Shown here: piece after piece, positions 16,943 to 25,350 of the stretch
Numbering within the stretch: position 1 is the first letter of the stretch
Layout of the letters: each line of letters starts with the position of its first letter
NCBI RefSeq assembly: GCF_014349235.1
Contig: NZ_JACSOH010000012.1
Coordinates: 1 to 64,000 of the forward strand
From: Cytophaga sp. FL35
Lineage (GTDB): Bacteria; Bacteroidota; Bacteroidia; Flavobacteriales; Flavobacteriaceae
Reading direction: 5' to 3'
DNA length: 64,000 nucleotides
The notes under the pieces: model-generated
The model's input: only the letters and a program-made list of their open reading frames with translations
The model's database searches: none
Told to the model about the DNA's origin: nothing
Translations under genes and position numbers: made by a program

Positions 16943-18529
16943 ATGAAAAACAAGATTACCTTAGTACTGCTACTCTTAGTGTGTGCACTACAAGCACAAA
17001 AACCCACCCCAGAATTTGTGATACACCCCTTTTTACAAGATGCTACCCCCAATTCTATTATTATTAAATGGGAAACTTCGCATGGCGAAGAAAGCATCGT
17101 AGAATGGGGCACCAGTTCCAAACTAGGAAAGAAAGCAAACGGCATTTCCTACGATATCAACTTTAGTTCTTCCCGCATTCATGAAGTGAAAATAGGAGGT
17201 TTAAAAAGGTTCACTACCTACTTTTACCGGGTTCGTACGGGCAAATTGGTTTCCGATATCTTTCAGTTTAAAACCCCTCCTTTTGGCAGTGACAATCAAT
17301 CATTCAACATGTTGGCCATGAGCGATATGCAGATTGACGGGCAATTTCCTGACAAGTTTTCTGAAATCGTTAATGAAGGTATACTCCCGTTCCTCAAAAA
17401 TGAATATGGTGATGAAGTACCTCAAAACCTGGCCTTGGTGATGATTCCCGGTGACTTGGTTTCTGACGGTACTAACTATAGCCACTGGACCGACCATTTT
17501 TTTGAACCATCCAAAAATCTCTTTGCTGAAGTACCCGTGTATCCGGTTTTAGGAAATCACGAGAAGAACACCACCTACTATTTCAAGTATTTTAGTCTTC
17601 CGGAAAACGGGACCCCTGCCTATGCAGAGCACTGGTGGTATAAAGATTATGGCAACGTTCGAATTATTGGACTTGATTCCAATGATGGTTTCCGTAATAT
17701 TCAAAAACAATACGATTGGCTTCAGGAGGTATTGAACGATGCTGAAAAAAATGAGGATATCGATTTTGTCTTCGCCCAATTACACCATCCGCATAAATCG
17801 GAATTATGGATTCCCGGAGAAGAAGAGTCCACCGGTAAGGTGGTAAAGATGTTGGAAACGTTCACGGACAAAACCGGAAAACCCAGTCTTCACTTTTTTG
17901 GCCACACCCACGGCTATTCAAGGGGGCAGTCTAAAGACCATAAACACCTGTGGGTAAATGTAGCCAGTGCTGGTGGGGCCATTGACAATTGGGGTGAATT
18001 TGAGGGCCGCGACTACGATGAATTTACCGTTACCCAAGACGAATACGGTTTTGTGATGGTTGAGGTAGACGCCAACCCTTCACAACCTAAATTCACTTTG
18101 AAAAGAATAAGCAGGGGCAATGAAAATATTTTTAGGAACAACGAAAAGACCGATGAAATTACCATCTATGCCAAACAGCGTAAACCCAACACCCCAGAGG
18201 CGGTGAAAATAAATTCCGGCGTGGCTATTACTGGAGCCATGTTGAAAGCAAAACCATTTACTTCCAATTTTGAAGGGGCATATCACGATGCATCTCACTG
18301 GCAAGTAGCCACAGACAAGGAATTCAAAAAATTGGTTTTGGACAGTTGGAAGCAGTCGGAAAACTGGTATTATCTTGAGAATCGTCAAAAAGATGATGAT
18401 TTGACAGATGAGCCTACCAAAAGGCTTTCAGCAAATACCGTCTATTATTGGCGCGTACGTTACCGAGACCAAAACCTCAACTGGAGTGATTGGTCTGCAA
18501 CCGAAACCTTTAAAACCGAAGCCCAATGA
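16943..18529 (+). CDS. Exported purple-acid-phosphatase-like metallophosphoesterase with FN3 domains
   Basis: The 528-residue product has a signal peptide ending at LQAQ, an N-terminal FN3-like purple-acid-phosphatase domain (about residues 25-112: NSIIIKWET to YFYRVRTG), a metallophosphoesterase core and a C-terminal FN3-like segment (about 410-528, VYYWRVRYRDQNLNWSDWS). Core motifs are MSDMQ, PGDLVSDG, GNHEKN, LHHPH and FGHTHGYSRG. The first block has Gln where ordinary calcineurin-like enzymes have His, and GNHE replaces GNHD; both fit the purple-acid-phosphatase branch. It should release phosphate from a broad range of monoesters in the periplasm. It overlaps the next gene by four bases. 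Confidence 0.85.
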   Translation: MKNKITLVLLLLVCALQAQKPTPEFVIHPFLQDATPNSIIIKWETSHGEESIVEWGTSSKLGKKANGISYDINFSSSRIHEVKIGGLKRFTTYFYRVRTGKLVSDIFQFKTPPFGSDNQSFNMLAMSDMQIDGQFPDKFSEIVNEGILPFLKNEYGDEVPQNLALVMIPGDLVSDGTNYSHWTDHFFEPSKNLFAEVPVYPVLGNHEKNTTYYFKYFSLPENGTPAYAEHWWYKDYGNVRIIGLDSNDGFRNIQKQYDWLQEVLNDAEKNEDIDFVFAQLHHPHKSELWIPGEEESTGKVVKMLETFTDKTGKPSLHFFGHTHGYSRGQSKDHKHLWVNVASAGGAIDNWGEFEGRDYDEFTVTQDEYGFVMVEVDANPSQPKFTLKRISRGNENIFRNNEKTDEITIYAKQRKPNTPEAVKINSGVAITGAMLKAKPFTSNFEGAYHDASHWQVATDKEFKKLVLDSWKQSENWYYLENRQKDDDLTDEPTKRLSANTVYYWRVRYRDQNLNWSDWSATETFKTEAQ

Positions 18530-19608
18530 AAAAGTTGACCATCACCCTTACCCTGCTAATTATTAGCTCGCTAAACCTTTTTGCACAGGAAGATACCAAA
18601 GTAGTTTTAATCACACTGGATGGTTTTCGTTGGCAAGAGCTATTTACAGGAGCAGATCCGCTTTTGGTGGCCAACAACGAATATGTTCATGACACCACAG
18701 ACTTAAAAACTCGGTTTTGGAGCGAAAATGCAGAAAAAAGAAGAAAAACGCTTTTACCTTTTATTTGGAACGAAGTTTCCCAAATGGGTGAAATTCACGG
18801 AAACAGAGCTTTAGGGAGCAAGGTGAACCTCACAAATAGCATGTGGTTTTCGTATCCGGGATATCATGAAATTCTCAGTGGTTTTGCAGATGACGAACGT
18901 ATTACCAGCAATGCCAAAATGAACAATCCCAATGCTACAATACTGGAACTTGCCAATAACGATTCGCGGTACAAAGGGAAGGTTATTGCTTTTGCTAGCT
19001 GGGATGTTTTTCCCTTTATCATAAACGAAGAACGCTCCGGTGTACCGGTCAATGCCGGTTTTGAAATAGCCAAGGGTGATAAGCTGACCGATAAGGAAGT
19101 TTTTCTCAATCAAATGCAGCCTAAAGTTCCCAGTCCATGGGGTTCGGTACGGTTAGATGCCTTTACGCATTACTATGCCTTGGAGAACATGCAAAAGGAA
19201 CACCCTCGCTTGGTGTACGTGGCTTATGGTGAAACGGACGATTTTGCCCATGACGGGGAATACGATGCCTATTTAAAATCTGCCCAGCAGACCGATGCCA
19301 TGATCAAGGAACTTTGGGACTTTACCCAAAATGACCCTTTTTACAAAGACCAAACCTTGTTCATTATAACAACCGACCATGGCCGTGGGACTGACCCCTT
19401 AAAATCTTGGAAAGACCACGGCAGTAAAGTAAAAAACGCGGGGGATGTCTGGATGATTTTATTTGGAAAAGGAGTTTCTGGAAAAGGGGAGGTTGCTCAA
19501 AAAGAACAATTGTACACTACCCAAATTGCTCCCACTATTCTTGAAACTTTAAAAATTAGCTACGACAAAGAAAATATTCAAGGTAAACCTTTAATGTCAA
19601 ACAATTAA
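18526..19608 (+). CDS. Exported alkaline-phosphatase-superfamily enzyme
   Basis: The 360-residue protein has a signal peptide (MKKLTITLTLLIISSLNLFA) and an alkaline-phosphatase-superfamily fold: first metal Asp in LITLDGFRW, SYPGYHEILSG in the nucleophile position, YGETDDFAHDGEYDAYL and TTDHGRG with a later KDHG. It looks like the LDGFRWQE subgroup, usually annotated only as alkaline phosphatase family protein, and is not a close paralogue of the NPP-like proteins at 6734 and 12662. It is the last gene of the second Sus operon, before a terminator. Phosphomonoesterase, phosphodiesterase or sulfatase activity are all possible; context favours phosphate. Confidence 0.8.
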   Translation: MKKLTITLTLLIISSLNLFAQEDTKVVLITLDGFRWQELFTGADPLLVANNEYVHDTTDLKTRFWSENAEKRRKTLLPFIWNEVSQMGEIHGNRALGSKVNLTNSMWFSYPGYHEILSGFADDERITSNAKMNNPNATILELANNDSRYKGKVIAFASWDVFPFIINEERSGVPVNAGFEIAKGDKLTDKEVFLNQMQPKVPSPWGSVRLDAFTHYYALENMQKEHPRLVYVAYGETDDFAHDGEYDAYLKSAQQTDAMIKELWDFTQNDPFYKDQTLFIITTDHGRGTDPLKSWKDHGSKVKNAGDVWMILFGKGVSGKGEVAQKEQLYTTQIAPTILETLKISYDKENIQGKPLMSNN

Positions 19609-19718
19609 AAAGATAGTTTTATAATCATTGCTTGATATTCAATTAACCTTGATCAAGCTGTTATAAGCGACTTTTGTCACGGATTATATGAGTTAGTCTA
19701 GTTTGAGTTAGTTAGAAA

Positions 19719-19756
19719 AAAACCGGTGTGTCTCATACACCGGTTTTGTCTTTTTA
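19719..19756 (+). terminator. Terminator of the second Sus operon
   Basis: A perfect 11-bp stem AAAACCGGTGT (19719-19729) pairs with ACACCGGTTTT (19737-19747), loop of 7, followed by a T-rich tract. GAGTTAGT blocks occur at 19690-19697 and 19704-19711, just upstream. The hairpin is nearly symmetrical in composition but no minus-strand gene faces it. Confidence 0.85.
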
Positions 19757-19810
19757 AGCAAGGTCCATTAATGTTAATGACATATAAGAAAAGTAAACAT
19801 GACCTTTATC

Positions 19811-19857
19811 TAACAATTAATTAATCAAGCGTTTACAACTTGGTTAAGTTAATTTTG
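19811..19857 (+). promoter_or_regulatory. Promoter of the PlcP operon with weak Pho-box-like repeats
   Basis: TAATTTTG at 19850-19857 fits the Bacteroidota -7 box TAnnTTTG; transcription would start near 19864, just before the micropeptide ATG at 19882. Immediately upstream are units at an 11-base period: TAACAAT (19811), TAATCAA (19822), TTACAAC (19833) and TTAAGTT (19844). The first and third match the repeats upstream of the second and third susC best. Sitting where a -33 box should be is typical of activator-dependent Pho promoters. The -7 box is better supported than the repeats. Confidence 0.45.
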
Positions 19858-19881
19858 CAAAATTTGGAGTACCCTATTTTC

Positions 19882-20013
19882 ATGCTTATGAAGCTAATAG
19901 TAGTCTACTTGTCCACCCTTTTGGTCAACTTCTTTATCTCGCGACTAAGAAGCTACTTTTCGCCTCTTAAGTTCAAGAAAATCAAGAAACCCCCTTTCCA
20001 ATCCGTTACATGA
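19882..20013 (+). CDS. 43-residue predicted membrane micropeptide
   Basis: A short open frame begins MLMKLIVVYLSTLLVNFFIS, a hydrophobic segment long enough to span a membrane, followed by a strongly basic tail rich in Lys and Pro. Its TGA overlaps the ATG of the PlcP-like gene (ATGA), and a -7 box lies 25 bases upstream. The coupling to a phospholipase that must reach the inner membrane suggests a small membrane partner, though it could also be a leader peptide. A second in-frame ATG lies at 19888. No family recognised. Confidence 0.5.
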   Translation: MLMKLIVVYLSTLLVNFFISRLRSYFSPLKFKKIKKPPFQSVT

Positions 20014-20873
20014 AAAAAAGACCCGTTGACATTGTGGTCATTTCCGATGTGCATTTGGGCACATACGGTTGCCATGCCAAGGAACTCATCAAATATCTTA
20101 AATCGATCAAACCCAAACAGGTGGTACTCAATGGAGATATCATCGATATATGGCAGTTCAGCAAAAGGTATTGGCCTAAATCACATATGAAAGTGGTCAA
20201 ACTTCTTATGGAGTGGATTGCCAAAGGAGTGAAAGTACATTACATTACGGGCAATCATGATGAAATGCTACGAAAATTCGTGGGTTTTCAATTGGGCTCC
20301 TTTAGTATTGTAAACAAATTGGTATTGAACGTTCACGGCAAAAAAGCTTGGATTTTTCATGGTGATGTTTTTGATGTAACCATGCAACATTCCAAATGGC
20401 TGGCCAAATTAGGTGCCATTGGTTATGATACACTTATCCTTTTAAATAGGGGAGTGAATTTTTGTTATAAGAAATTAGGTCGAGGTCCTGTTTCCATGAG
20501 TAAAAAAATTAAAAATGGAGTGAAGTCTGCCGTTAAGTTCATCAATAACTTTGAACAAACAGCAGCCGATATTGCCATAGAAAATGAGTTTGACTATGTT
20601 ATTTGCGGACACATTCATCAGCCTGAAATAAAAACAATTAAGACTGATAACGGCTCCGTGAAGTATTTAAATTCTGGCGATTGGATAGAAAACCTGACTT
20701 CTCTGGAGTATGCCAAGGGAAAATGGAGCCTTTACCAGTTTGAAGAAGATGCGCAGCTTATGAGTTCCGATCCTGAAGTTAATGACCCCTCGGAAATGCT
20801 TGAAAAAAAAGCGCTTTTCGAGAGTCTTTTGGCTGAATTCAATAGCATGTCCGCATCAAAAACAACCAAATAA
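20010..20873 (+). CDS. plcP: PlcP-type metallophosphoesterase (phospholipase C of lipid remodelling)
   Basis: This 287-residue cytoplasmic protein has all calcineurin-type blocks: D13-x-H15, GD (D43), GNHD (81-84), HGD and CGHIH. SDVHLGTYGCHAKE, the tract from IIDIWQ to YWPKSH, HAKWLAKLG-like HSKWLAKLGAIGYD and LNSGDWIEN are, from memory, features of PlcP (COG2908). PlcP cleaves phospholipid head groups in the inner membrane during phosphate starvation to yield diacylglycerol. LpxH lies in the same COG and is the usual automatic label, but LpxH lacks the GTxGCxA signature. The adjacent glycosyltransferase supports PlcP. Confidence 0.72.
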   Translation: MKKRPVDIVVISDVHLGTYGCHAKELIKYLKSIKPKQVVLNGDIIDIWQFSKRYWPKSHMKVVKLLMEWIAKGVKVHYITGNHDEMLRKFVGFQLGSFSIVNKLVLNVHGKKAWIFHGDVFDVTMQHSKWLAKLGAIGYDTLILLNRGVNFCYKKLGRGPVSMSKKIKNGVKSAVKFINNFEQTAADIAIENEFDYVICGHIHQPEIKTIKTDNGSVKYLNSGDWIENLTSLEYAKGKWSLYQFEEDAQLMSSDPEVNDPSEMLEKKALFESLLAEFNSMSASKTTK

Positions 20874-20898
20874 TTCCATTACCAAATATTGCTTTGAA

Positions 20899-21912
20899 AT
20901 GAAAGTGCTTTATGCAATACAAGGAACGGGCAATGGACATTTAAGTCGAGCAAGAGACGTTATTCCTGCCCTTCAAAAACAGAATATTGAATTAGACCTA
21001 TTGGTTAGTGGCACCCAAGCGGATATTCCATTACCCTATCCCGTAAAATACCAATTGGGCGGATGGAGCTTTATCTTTGGAAAAAAGGGTGGCGTAGATA
21101 TGTGGCGCACCTATGTAAGGACCAACTCCCACAGGTTGCAGAAAGAAATAAGAACCATTCCCGTTCAAGATTATGATTTGGTCATCAATGATTTTGAACC
21201 TGTTTCTGCCTGGGCCTGCAAATTAAAGAACAAGCCCTGCATTTCCCTAAGTCATCAGGCGGCAGTGATAGCTCCAAACGCGCCAAAACCCAAAAAGAAC
21301 GACCCCTTAGGTAAGCTAATTTTGGCTAAATACGCGCCTACAACAAAACAGTACGGTTTTCACTTTAGAAAATATGATGATCAAACCTACACCCCCATCA
21401 TTAGGCAAGAGATAAGAAATACTACCCGTACTATGGGCAATCACTATACGGTATACCTACCTTCCTATAGTGATGAGAAAATACTTCATGTCCTTTCCAA
21501 TATTAAAAACACTTATTGGGAAGTCTTTTCCAAGCATAACGACACTAAGTTTTTCTGGAAAAACATGACCATTAGCCCTATAAATAATGAGGCTTTTATT
21601 AAAAGTATGGCCAGCAGCAAAGGAGTTCTTTGTGGCGCAGGGTTTGAAACTCCAGCGGAAGCCCTACACATGCAAAAAAAGTTAATGGTCATTCCTATGA
21701 AAAGTCAATACGAACAGCAATGCAATGCTGCCGCCTTAAAGGAGTTGGGCGTACCGGTTATAAAATCCCTAAAGCTCAAACATCTAGATAAAATTCGTGA
21801 TTGGATAGACGGTGAGTATAAACTAGACATTCATTATCCGGATATTACGGAACAAATAATTAATCGTGTGCTTCAAGAAAACTATGCAGGAAAAACAAGT
21901 CAAGCTATTTAA
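20899..21912 (+). CDS. GT-B glycosyltransferase, candidate diacylglycerol glycosyltransferase
   Basis: The 337-residue protein starts at the ATG at 20899 (MKVLYAIQGTGNGHLSRA); the longer frame lies inside plcP. GNGHLSRARDVIPAL is the donor-cleft motif of MurG-like (GT28-type) enzymes, and CGAGFETPAEALHMQKKLMVIP near the C-terminus is the matching nucleotide-sugar site. There is no signal peptide or obvious transmembrane helix, so it is probably a peripheral inner-membrane enzyme. Next to PlcP it could glycosylate the released diacylglycerol, as Agt does in other marine bacteria; that assignment is inference from neighbourhood. The gene shares one base with the next. Confidence 0.68.
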   Translation: MKVLYAIQGTGNGHLSRARDVIPALQKQNIELDLLVSGTQADIPLPYPVKYQLGGWSFIFGKKGGVDMWRTYVRTNSHRLQKEIRTIPVQDYDLVINDFEPVSAWACKLKNKPCISLSHQAAVIAPNAPKPKKNDPLGKLILAKYAPTTKQYGFHFRKYDDQTYTPIIRQEIRNTTRTMGNHYTVYLPSYSDEKILHVLSNIKNTYWEVFSKHNDTKFFWKNMTISPINNEAFIKSMASSKGVLCGAGFETPAEALHMQKKLMVIPMKSQYEQQCNAAALKELGVPVIKSLKLKHLDKIRDWIDGEYKLDIHYPDITEQIINRVLQENYAGKTSQAI

Positions 21913-23324
21913 TGCTGCATTCCAAAAGTAAAAAAGACGGTGCTCCCATCGATAAAAACGCATTTCCTAAAGACTTCGTTTGGGGCGTTTCTACTGCTGC
22001 CTATCAAATTGAAGGGGCTTATAATACCGACGATAAGGGATCTTCCATCTGGGATAAATTTGTGACAAAAAAAGGTGCAATCTACGGTGGCCAAACCGCC
22101 CAGGTAGCTTGTGACTTTTATCATCGTTATCAAGAAGACATCTTGTTGATGAAATCAATGAACATTAAAAACTTCCGGTTTTCCTTGGCATGGACGAGAA
22201 TCATTCCCGATGGGGAAGGAATTGTAAGTCAGGCAGGCATCGATTTCTATAACAGAATAATTAATTTTTGTCTGGAGCAGGATATTGTTCCTTGGGTTAC
22301 TCTTTATCATTGGGATTTGCCCCAAGCCTTAGAAAATAAGGGCGGATGGAGCAACCGAGAAATACTCCAATGGTTTGAAAATTATGTGGAGGTATGCACT
22401 AAAGCATTTGGCGACCGAGTAAAAAATTGGATGGTGTTAAATGAACCTATGGTTTTTACTGGTGCAGGCTACTTTTTAGGGGTGCACGCTCCTGGAAAAA
22501 AAGGCCTACAGAATTTCTTACCTGCCGTACATTATGCTACTTTAAGCCAAGCTCTTGGCGGAAGGATCATTCGAAAAAATGTGCCCAATGCCCATATTGG
22601 CACTACCTTTTCCTGTTCACAAATAACTCCGAATTCCAACGAGAAGAAAGATTTGAGGGCCGCCGAAAAAGCCGATGCCTTATTGAATCGCTTATTTGTT
22701 GAACCTACACTTGGCTTAAGTTACCCGGTTGAAAGTGTTCCTATACTTGAGAAAATTAAGAAATACATACAGCCAGGTGATATGGAAAGCTGTGTGTTCG
22801 ATTTTGATTTTATAGGCATTCAGAATTATACTCGCGAGGTGGTGAGGCATAGTTATACCGTACCCTACTTGAGGGCAAAAATTGTAAAAGCTACCAAACG
22901 CAAGGTGCAGACCACTTTGATGGATTGGGAAGTATACCCGCCGAGTATTTACGAAATGATTACCAAATTCAGTGCCTACGAAAAAATTAAAAAAGTTATT
23001 GTGACCGAAAACGGCGCCGCTTTTGAAGACCGATTGAACCATGAAGGTGAGGTGAACGACCTACAGCGTACGAAGTATTTACAAGATTATATCGGTCAAG
23101 TACATAGAGCCACCAAAGAGAACAAAAAAGTAGCGGGTTATTTTGTGTGGACATTCACCGATAATTTTGAATGGGCAGAAGGTTACTACCCAAGATTTGG
23201 ACTCGTTCGTATTGATTTTAAAACACAAAAAAGAACGGTAAAGGCCTCCGGAAAATGGTACCGTTCATTTTTAAAGGAGTCCAAAGTTCTTGCGAATCAA
23301 GAAAAAAATATCCTCTCAAACTAA
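21912..23324 (+). CDS. GH1 family beta-glucosidase/beta-glycosidase
   Basis: This 470-residue cytoplasmic protein is a complete GH1 enzyme: FVWGVSTAAYQIEGAY near the N-terminus, the acid/base Glu in VLNEPMV, the nucleophile Glu in VTENGAAFED, and YFVWTFTDNFEWAEGY at the C-terminal end. Length is standard for the family. Its start codon overlaps the glycosyltransferase stop (taATG), so it belongs to the PlcP operon. GH1 enzymes hydrolyse beta-glucosides and related substrates. In this setting it might turn over the glycolipid head group or an imported glycoside; neither is shown by sequence. Confidence 0.9.
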   Translation: MLHSKSKKDGAPIDKNAFPKDFVWGVSTAAYQIEGAYNTDDKGSSIWDKFVTKKGAIYGGQTAQVACDFYHRYQEDILLMKSMNIKNFRFSLAWTRIIPDGEGIVSQAGIDFYNRIINFCLEQDIVPWVTLYHWDLPQALENKGGWSNREILQWFENYVEVCTKAFGDRVKNWMVLNEPMVFTGAGYFLGVHAPGKKGLQNFLPAVHYATLSQALGGRIIRKNVPNAHIGTTFSCSQITPNSNEKKDLRAAEKADALLNRLFVEPTLGLSYPVESVPILEKIKKYIQPGDMESCVFDFDFIGIQNYTREVVRHSYTVPYLRAKIVKATKRKVQTTLMDWEVYPPSIYEMITKFSAYEKIKKVIVTENGAAFEDRLNHEGEVNDLQRTKYLQDYIGQVHRATKENKKVAGYFVWTFTDNFEWAEGYYPRFGLVRIDFKTQKRTVKASGKWYRSFLKESKVLANQEKNILSN

Positions 23325-23504
23325 GGCAATCCAAATTCCGGCTATCCTTAAAAACCAAATCTTCAAATATTGCTGTTTTGAAGAAATTTAGGGCTGGTGA
23401 TTTTTTAATAATAATCAGATTACTTTTACTTAATATTCAATCCGCTTTTAGTACCGATTTTTGCGGCATCATAATTTGAGTTAGCAAAGTTTGAGTTAGT
23501 TTAT

Positions 23505-23540
23505 GAAACCGGTGTCGCTCTCGTCGCCGGTTTCTTGCAT
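23505..23540 (+). terminator. Terminator after the PlcP operon
   Basis: Stem GAAACCGG (23505-23512) pairs with CCGGTTTC (23527-23534). As at 19719, GAGTTAGC/GAGTTAGT blocks precede it (23478-23485 and 23493-23500). Confidence 0.75.
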
Positions 23541-23553
23541 TTTAACTTTTGAC

Positions 23554-23561
23554 TACCTTTG
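23554..23561 (+). promoter_or_regulatory. Putative -7 box upstream of the GDPD/PhoA fusion gene
   Basis: TACCTTTG matches TAnnTTTG and lies 19 bases before the ATG at 23581, just after the terminator of the previous operon. No convincing -33 element is at the expected distance. Confidence 0.45.
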
Positions 23562-23580
23562 AAAACCAACCGAACCAAAA

Positions 23581-25350
23581 ATGAAAAAGCTACTACTAAT
23601 TACCGGCCTGTTTTTTGGCATTCAATTATCATTTGCTCAAAATTCGACATCCTTTAAAGTACACTCCCATAATGATTATCTTCAAGATGTACCTTTTTGG
23701 AAGGCCTTTTCGGCAGGGGCCAATTCCGTTGAAGCTGATTTGTTTTTGGTAAACGACTCCCTATTTGTAGCTCATACCGCTTCGGAAATTGAAGAACACC
23801 GTGATTTTGAGCGTCTCTACCTGCAACCAATTCAAAGGAATTTAGAATACGGTAAAGGATTCGACACTCCTTTTCAACTTTTGGTCGATATTAAATCCGA
23901 AGCCAAGCCGACTTTAGAAAAGTTGATTACCGTATTGAATAACTATCCCAAAATAACCAGCAACAAAAACATATCCATCGTTATTTCCGGAAATAGGCCC
24001 GAGCCAAAGGACTATGTGAACTATCCAGATTTTATTTGGTTCGATTATCAAAGTGTACAGCCCTTGGAGAACCAAAAGATAATGGACAAAATCGCATTGG
24101 TAAGCCTAAGCTTTAAACGAGTAACCGCTTGGAACGGAAAAGGCCGATTGACCAAAGGGGATTTGGAAAAAGTAACTTCGGTCATTGAAAAAGCTCATAA
24201 ACTAGGGAAACCTTTTCGTTTTTGGGCCACTCCCGATTCCAAAACAGCTTGGAAAGCCTTGGCTCATTTAGGAGTTGACTACATTAATACAGATATGCCA
24301 TTTGAATGTGTGGCCTACATATCAACTTTACCAGAAAGGGAATATCAAAATCAGGTTTTTTCCGAAGTTTACAAACCAACTTTTGCCTCCGATCAGAAAA
24401 AATCGAAGGTCAAAAATGTAATTCTACTGATAGGGGATGGTAACGGATTGACCCAAATCTCGGCAACCGCCTTAGCTAACAATGGGGAAACCACCTTGAC
24501 CCAATTGAAAAGCATCGGTTTTTTAAAAACACAATCTGCTGACGACTTTACCACAGATTCCGCCGGGGCAGGCACGGCCTTGGCTACGGGCCACAAAGCT
24601 CCAAATAGGGCCATAGGAATGACGGCCAATGGAAAAGTGGAAAATATTACAGAGATACTTAACAAAGAAGGATTTGTATCCGGCCTTATTACCACTGATG
24701 AAATATCGGGTGCCACACCATCATCGTTTTACGCCCATCAAATAGATCGTTCCCTATCAGATGGCATTCGAAAAGATTTAGAAAAAAGCCATATAGCCGT
24801 TATTGCCAGCACAGATCGAAGCGAAAGTTTTAAAGATTCGAAGTATACTTTTGTTAAAACACCCGAAGAACTGGCTTCTTTAACTAATACTTACATAGGT
24901 TTTCTTATGGGGAAGGTTGATGATAAGGAAGAGAAGGAACTCGCAATTACAACGAAAAACATTTTAAAGTATCTTGAGAATACCAAAAACCCCTTTTTCT
25001 TGATGGTGGAAGGAGCGAAAATAGATTCCCATGGACATACCAATGAAATTGACGGGGTTATCAATGAAGGAATTGGTTTTGATCAAGCCATTGCCGAAAC
25101 ACTAAAATTCGCGGATCAGAACAAGAATACTTTGGTCGTCATTACGGCCGACCACGAAACTGGTGGACTCACCATTCCACAAGGAAAAATGGATGCGCAT
25201 GAAATTGAGGGGGATTTTACCACCCATGACCATACGGGAGTAATGGTTCCTATCTTTGCCTATGGTCCGCAATCTCAATTATTTCAAGGAGTCTACGAGA
25301 ACAATGAGGTTTTCCATAAGATTTTGGAAGCATTGAATGTAAAACAATAA
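23581..25350 (+). CDS. Fusion of a GDPD/PI-PLC-like domain and a PhoA-type alkaline phosphatase
   Basis: This exported 589-residue protein (signal ending FAQ, residue 20) joins two phosphate-releasing domains. Residues about 25-255 resemble glycerophosphodiester phosphodiesterases: HSHND (28-32), E51-x-D53 and H65. Residues about 275-589 are a PhoA-type alkaline phosphatase: LIGDGNG (D287), nucleophile S327 in TDSAGAG, EGAKIDSHGHTN, TADHETGG and HDHTG. The order suggests diester cleavage followed by hydrolysis of the resulting monoester in one chain, giving inorganic phosphate plus two alcohols. It appears monocistronic between two terminated units. Domain identities are well supported; the coupled reaction is inference. 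Confidence 0.85.
   Translation: MKKLLLITGLFFGIQLSFAQNSTSFKVHSHNDYLQDVPFWKAFSAGANSVEADLFLVNDSLFVAHTASEIEEHRDFERLYLQPIQRNLEYGKGFDTPFQLLVDIKSEAKPTLEKLITVLNNYPKITSNKNISIVISGNRPEPKDYVNYPDFIWFDYQSVQPLENQKIMDKIALVSLSFKRVTAWNGKGRLTKGDLEKVTSVIEKAHKLGKPFRFWATPDSKTAWKALAHLGVDYINTDMPFECVAYISTLPEREYQNQVFSEVYKPTFASDQKKSKVKNVILLIGDGNGLTQISATALANNGETTLTQLKSIGFLKTQSADDFTTDSAGAGTALATGHKAPNRAIGMTANGKVENITEILNKEGFVSGLITTDEISGATPSSFYAHQIDRSLSDGIRKDLEKSHIAVIASTDRSESFKDSKYTFVKTPEELASLTNTYIGFLMGKVDDKEEKELAITTKNILKYLENTKNPFFLMVEGAKIDSHGHTNEIDGVINEGIGFDQAIAETLKFADQNKNTLVVITADHETGGLTIPQGKMDAHEIEGDFTTHDHTGVMVPIFAYGPQSQLFQGVYENNEVFHKILEALNVKQ

Noticed and set aside
20010-20873. Annotation as LpxH (UDP-2,3-diacylglucosamine diphosphatase).
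   Set aside because: The same COG covers LpxH, but the GTxGCxA signature, HSKWLAKLG tract and neighbouring glycosyltransferase fit PlcP better. Phylogeny would decide.
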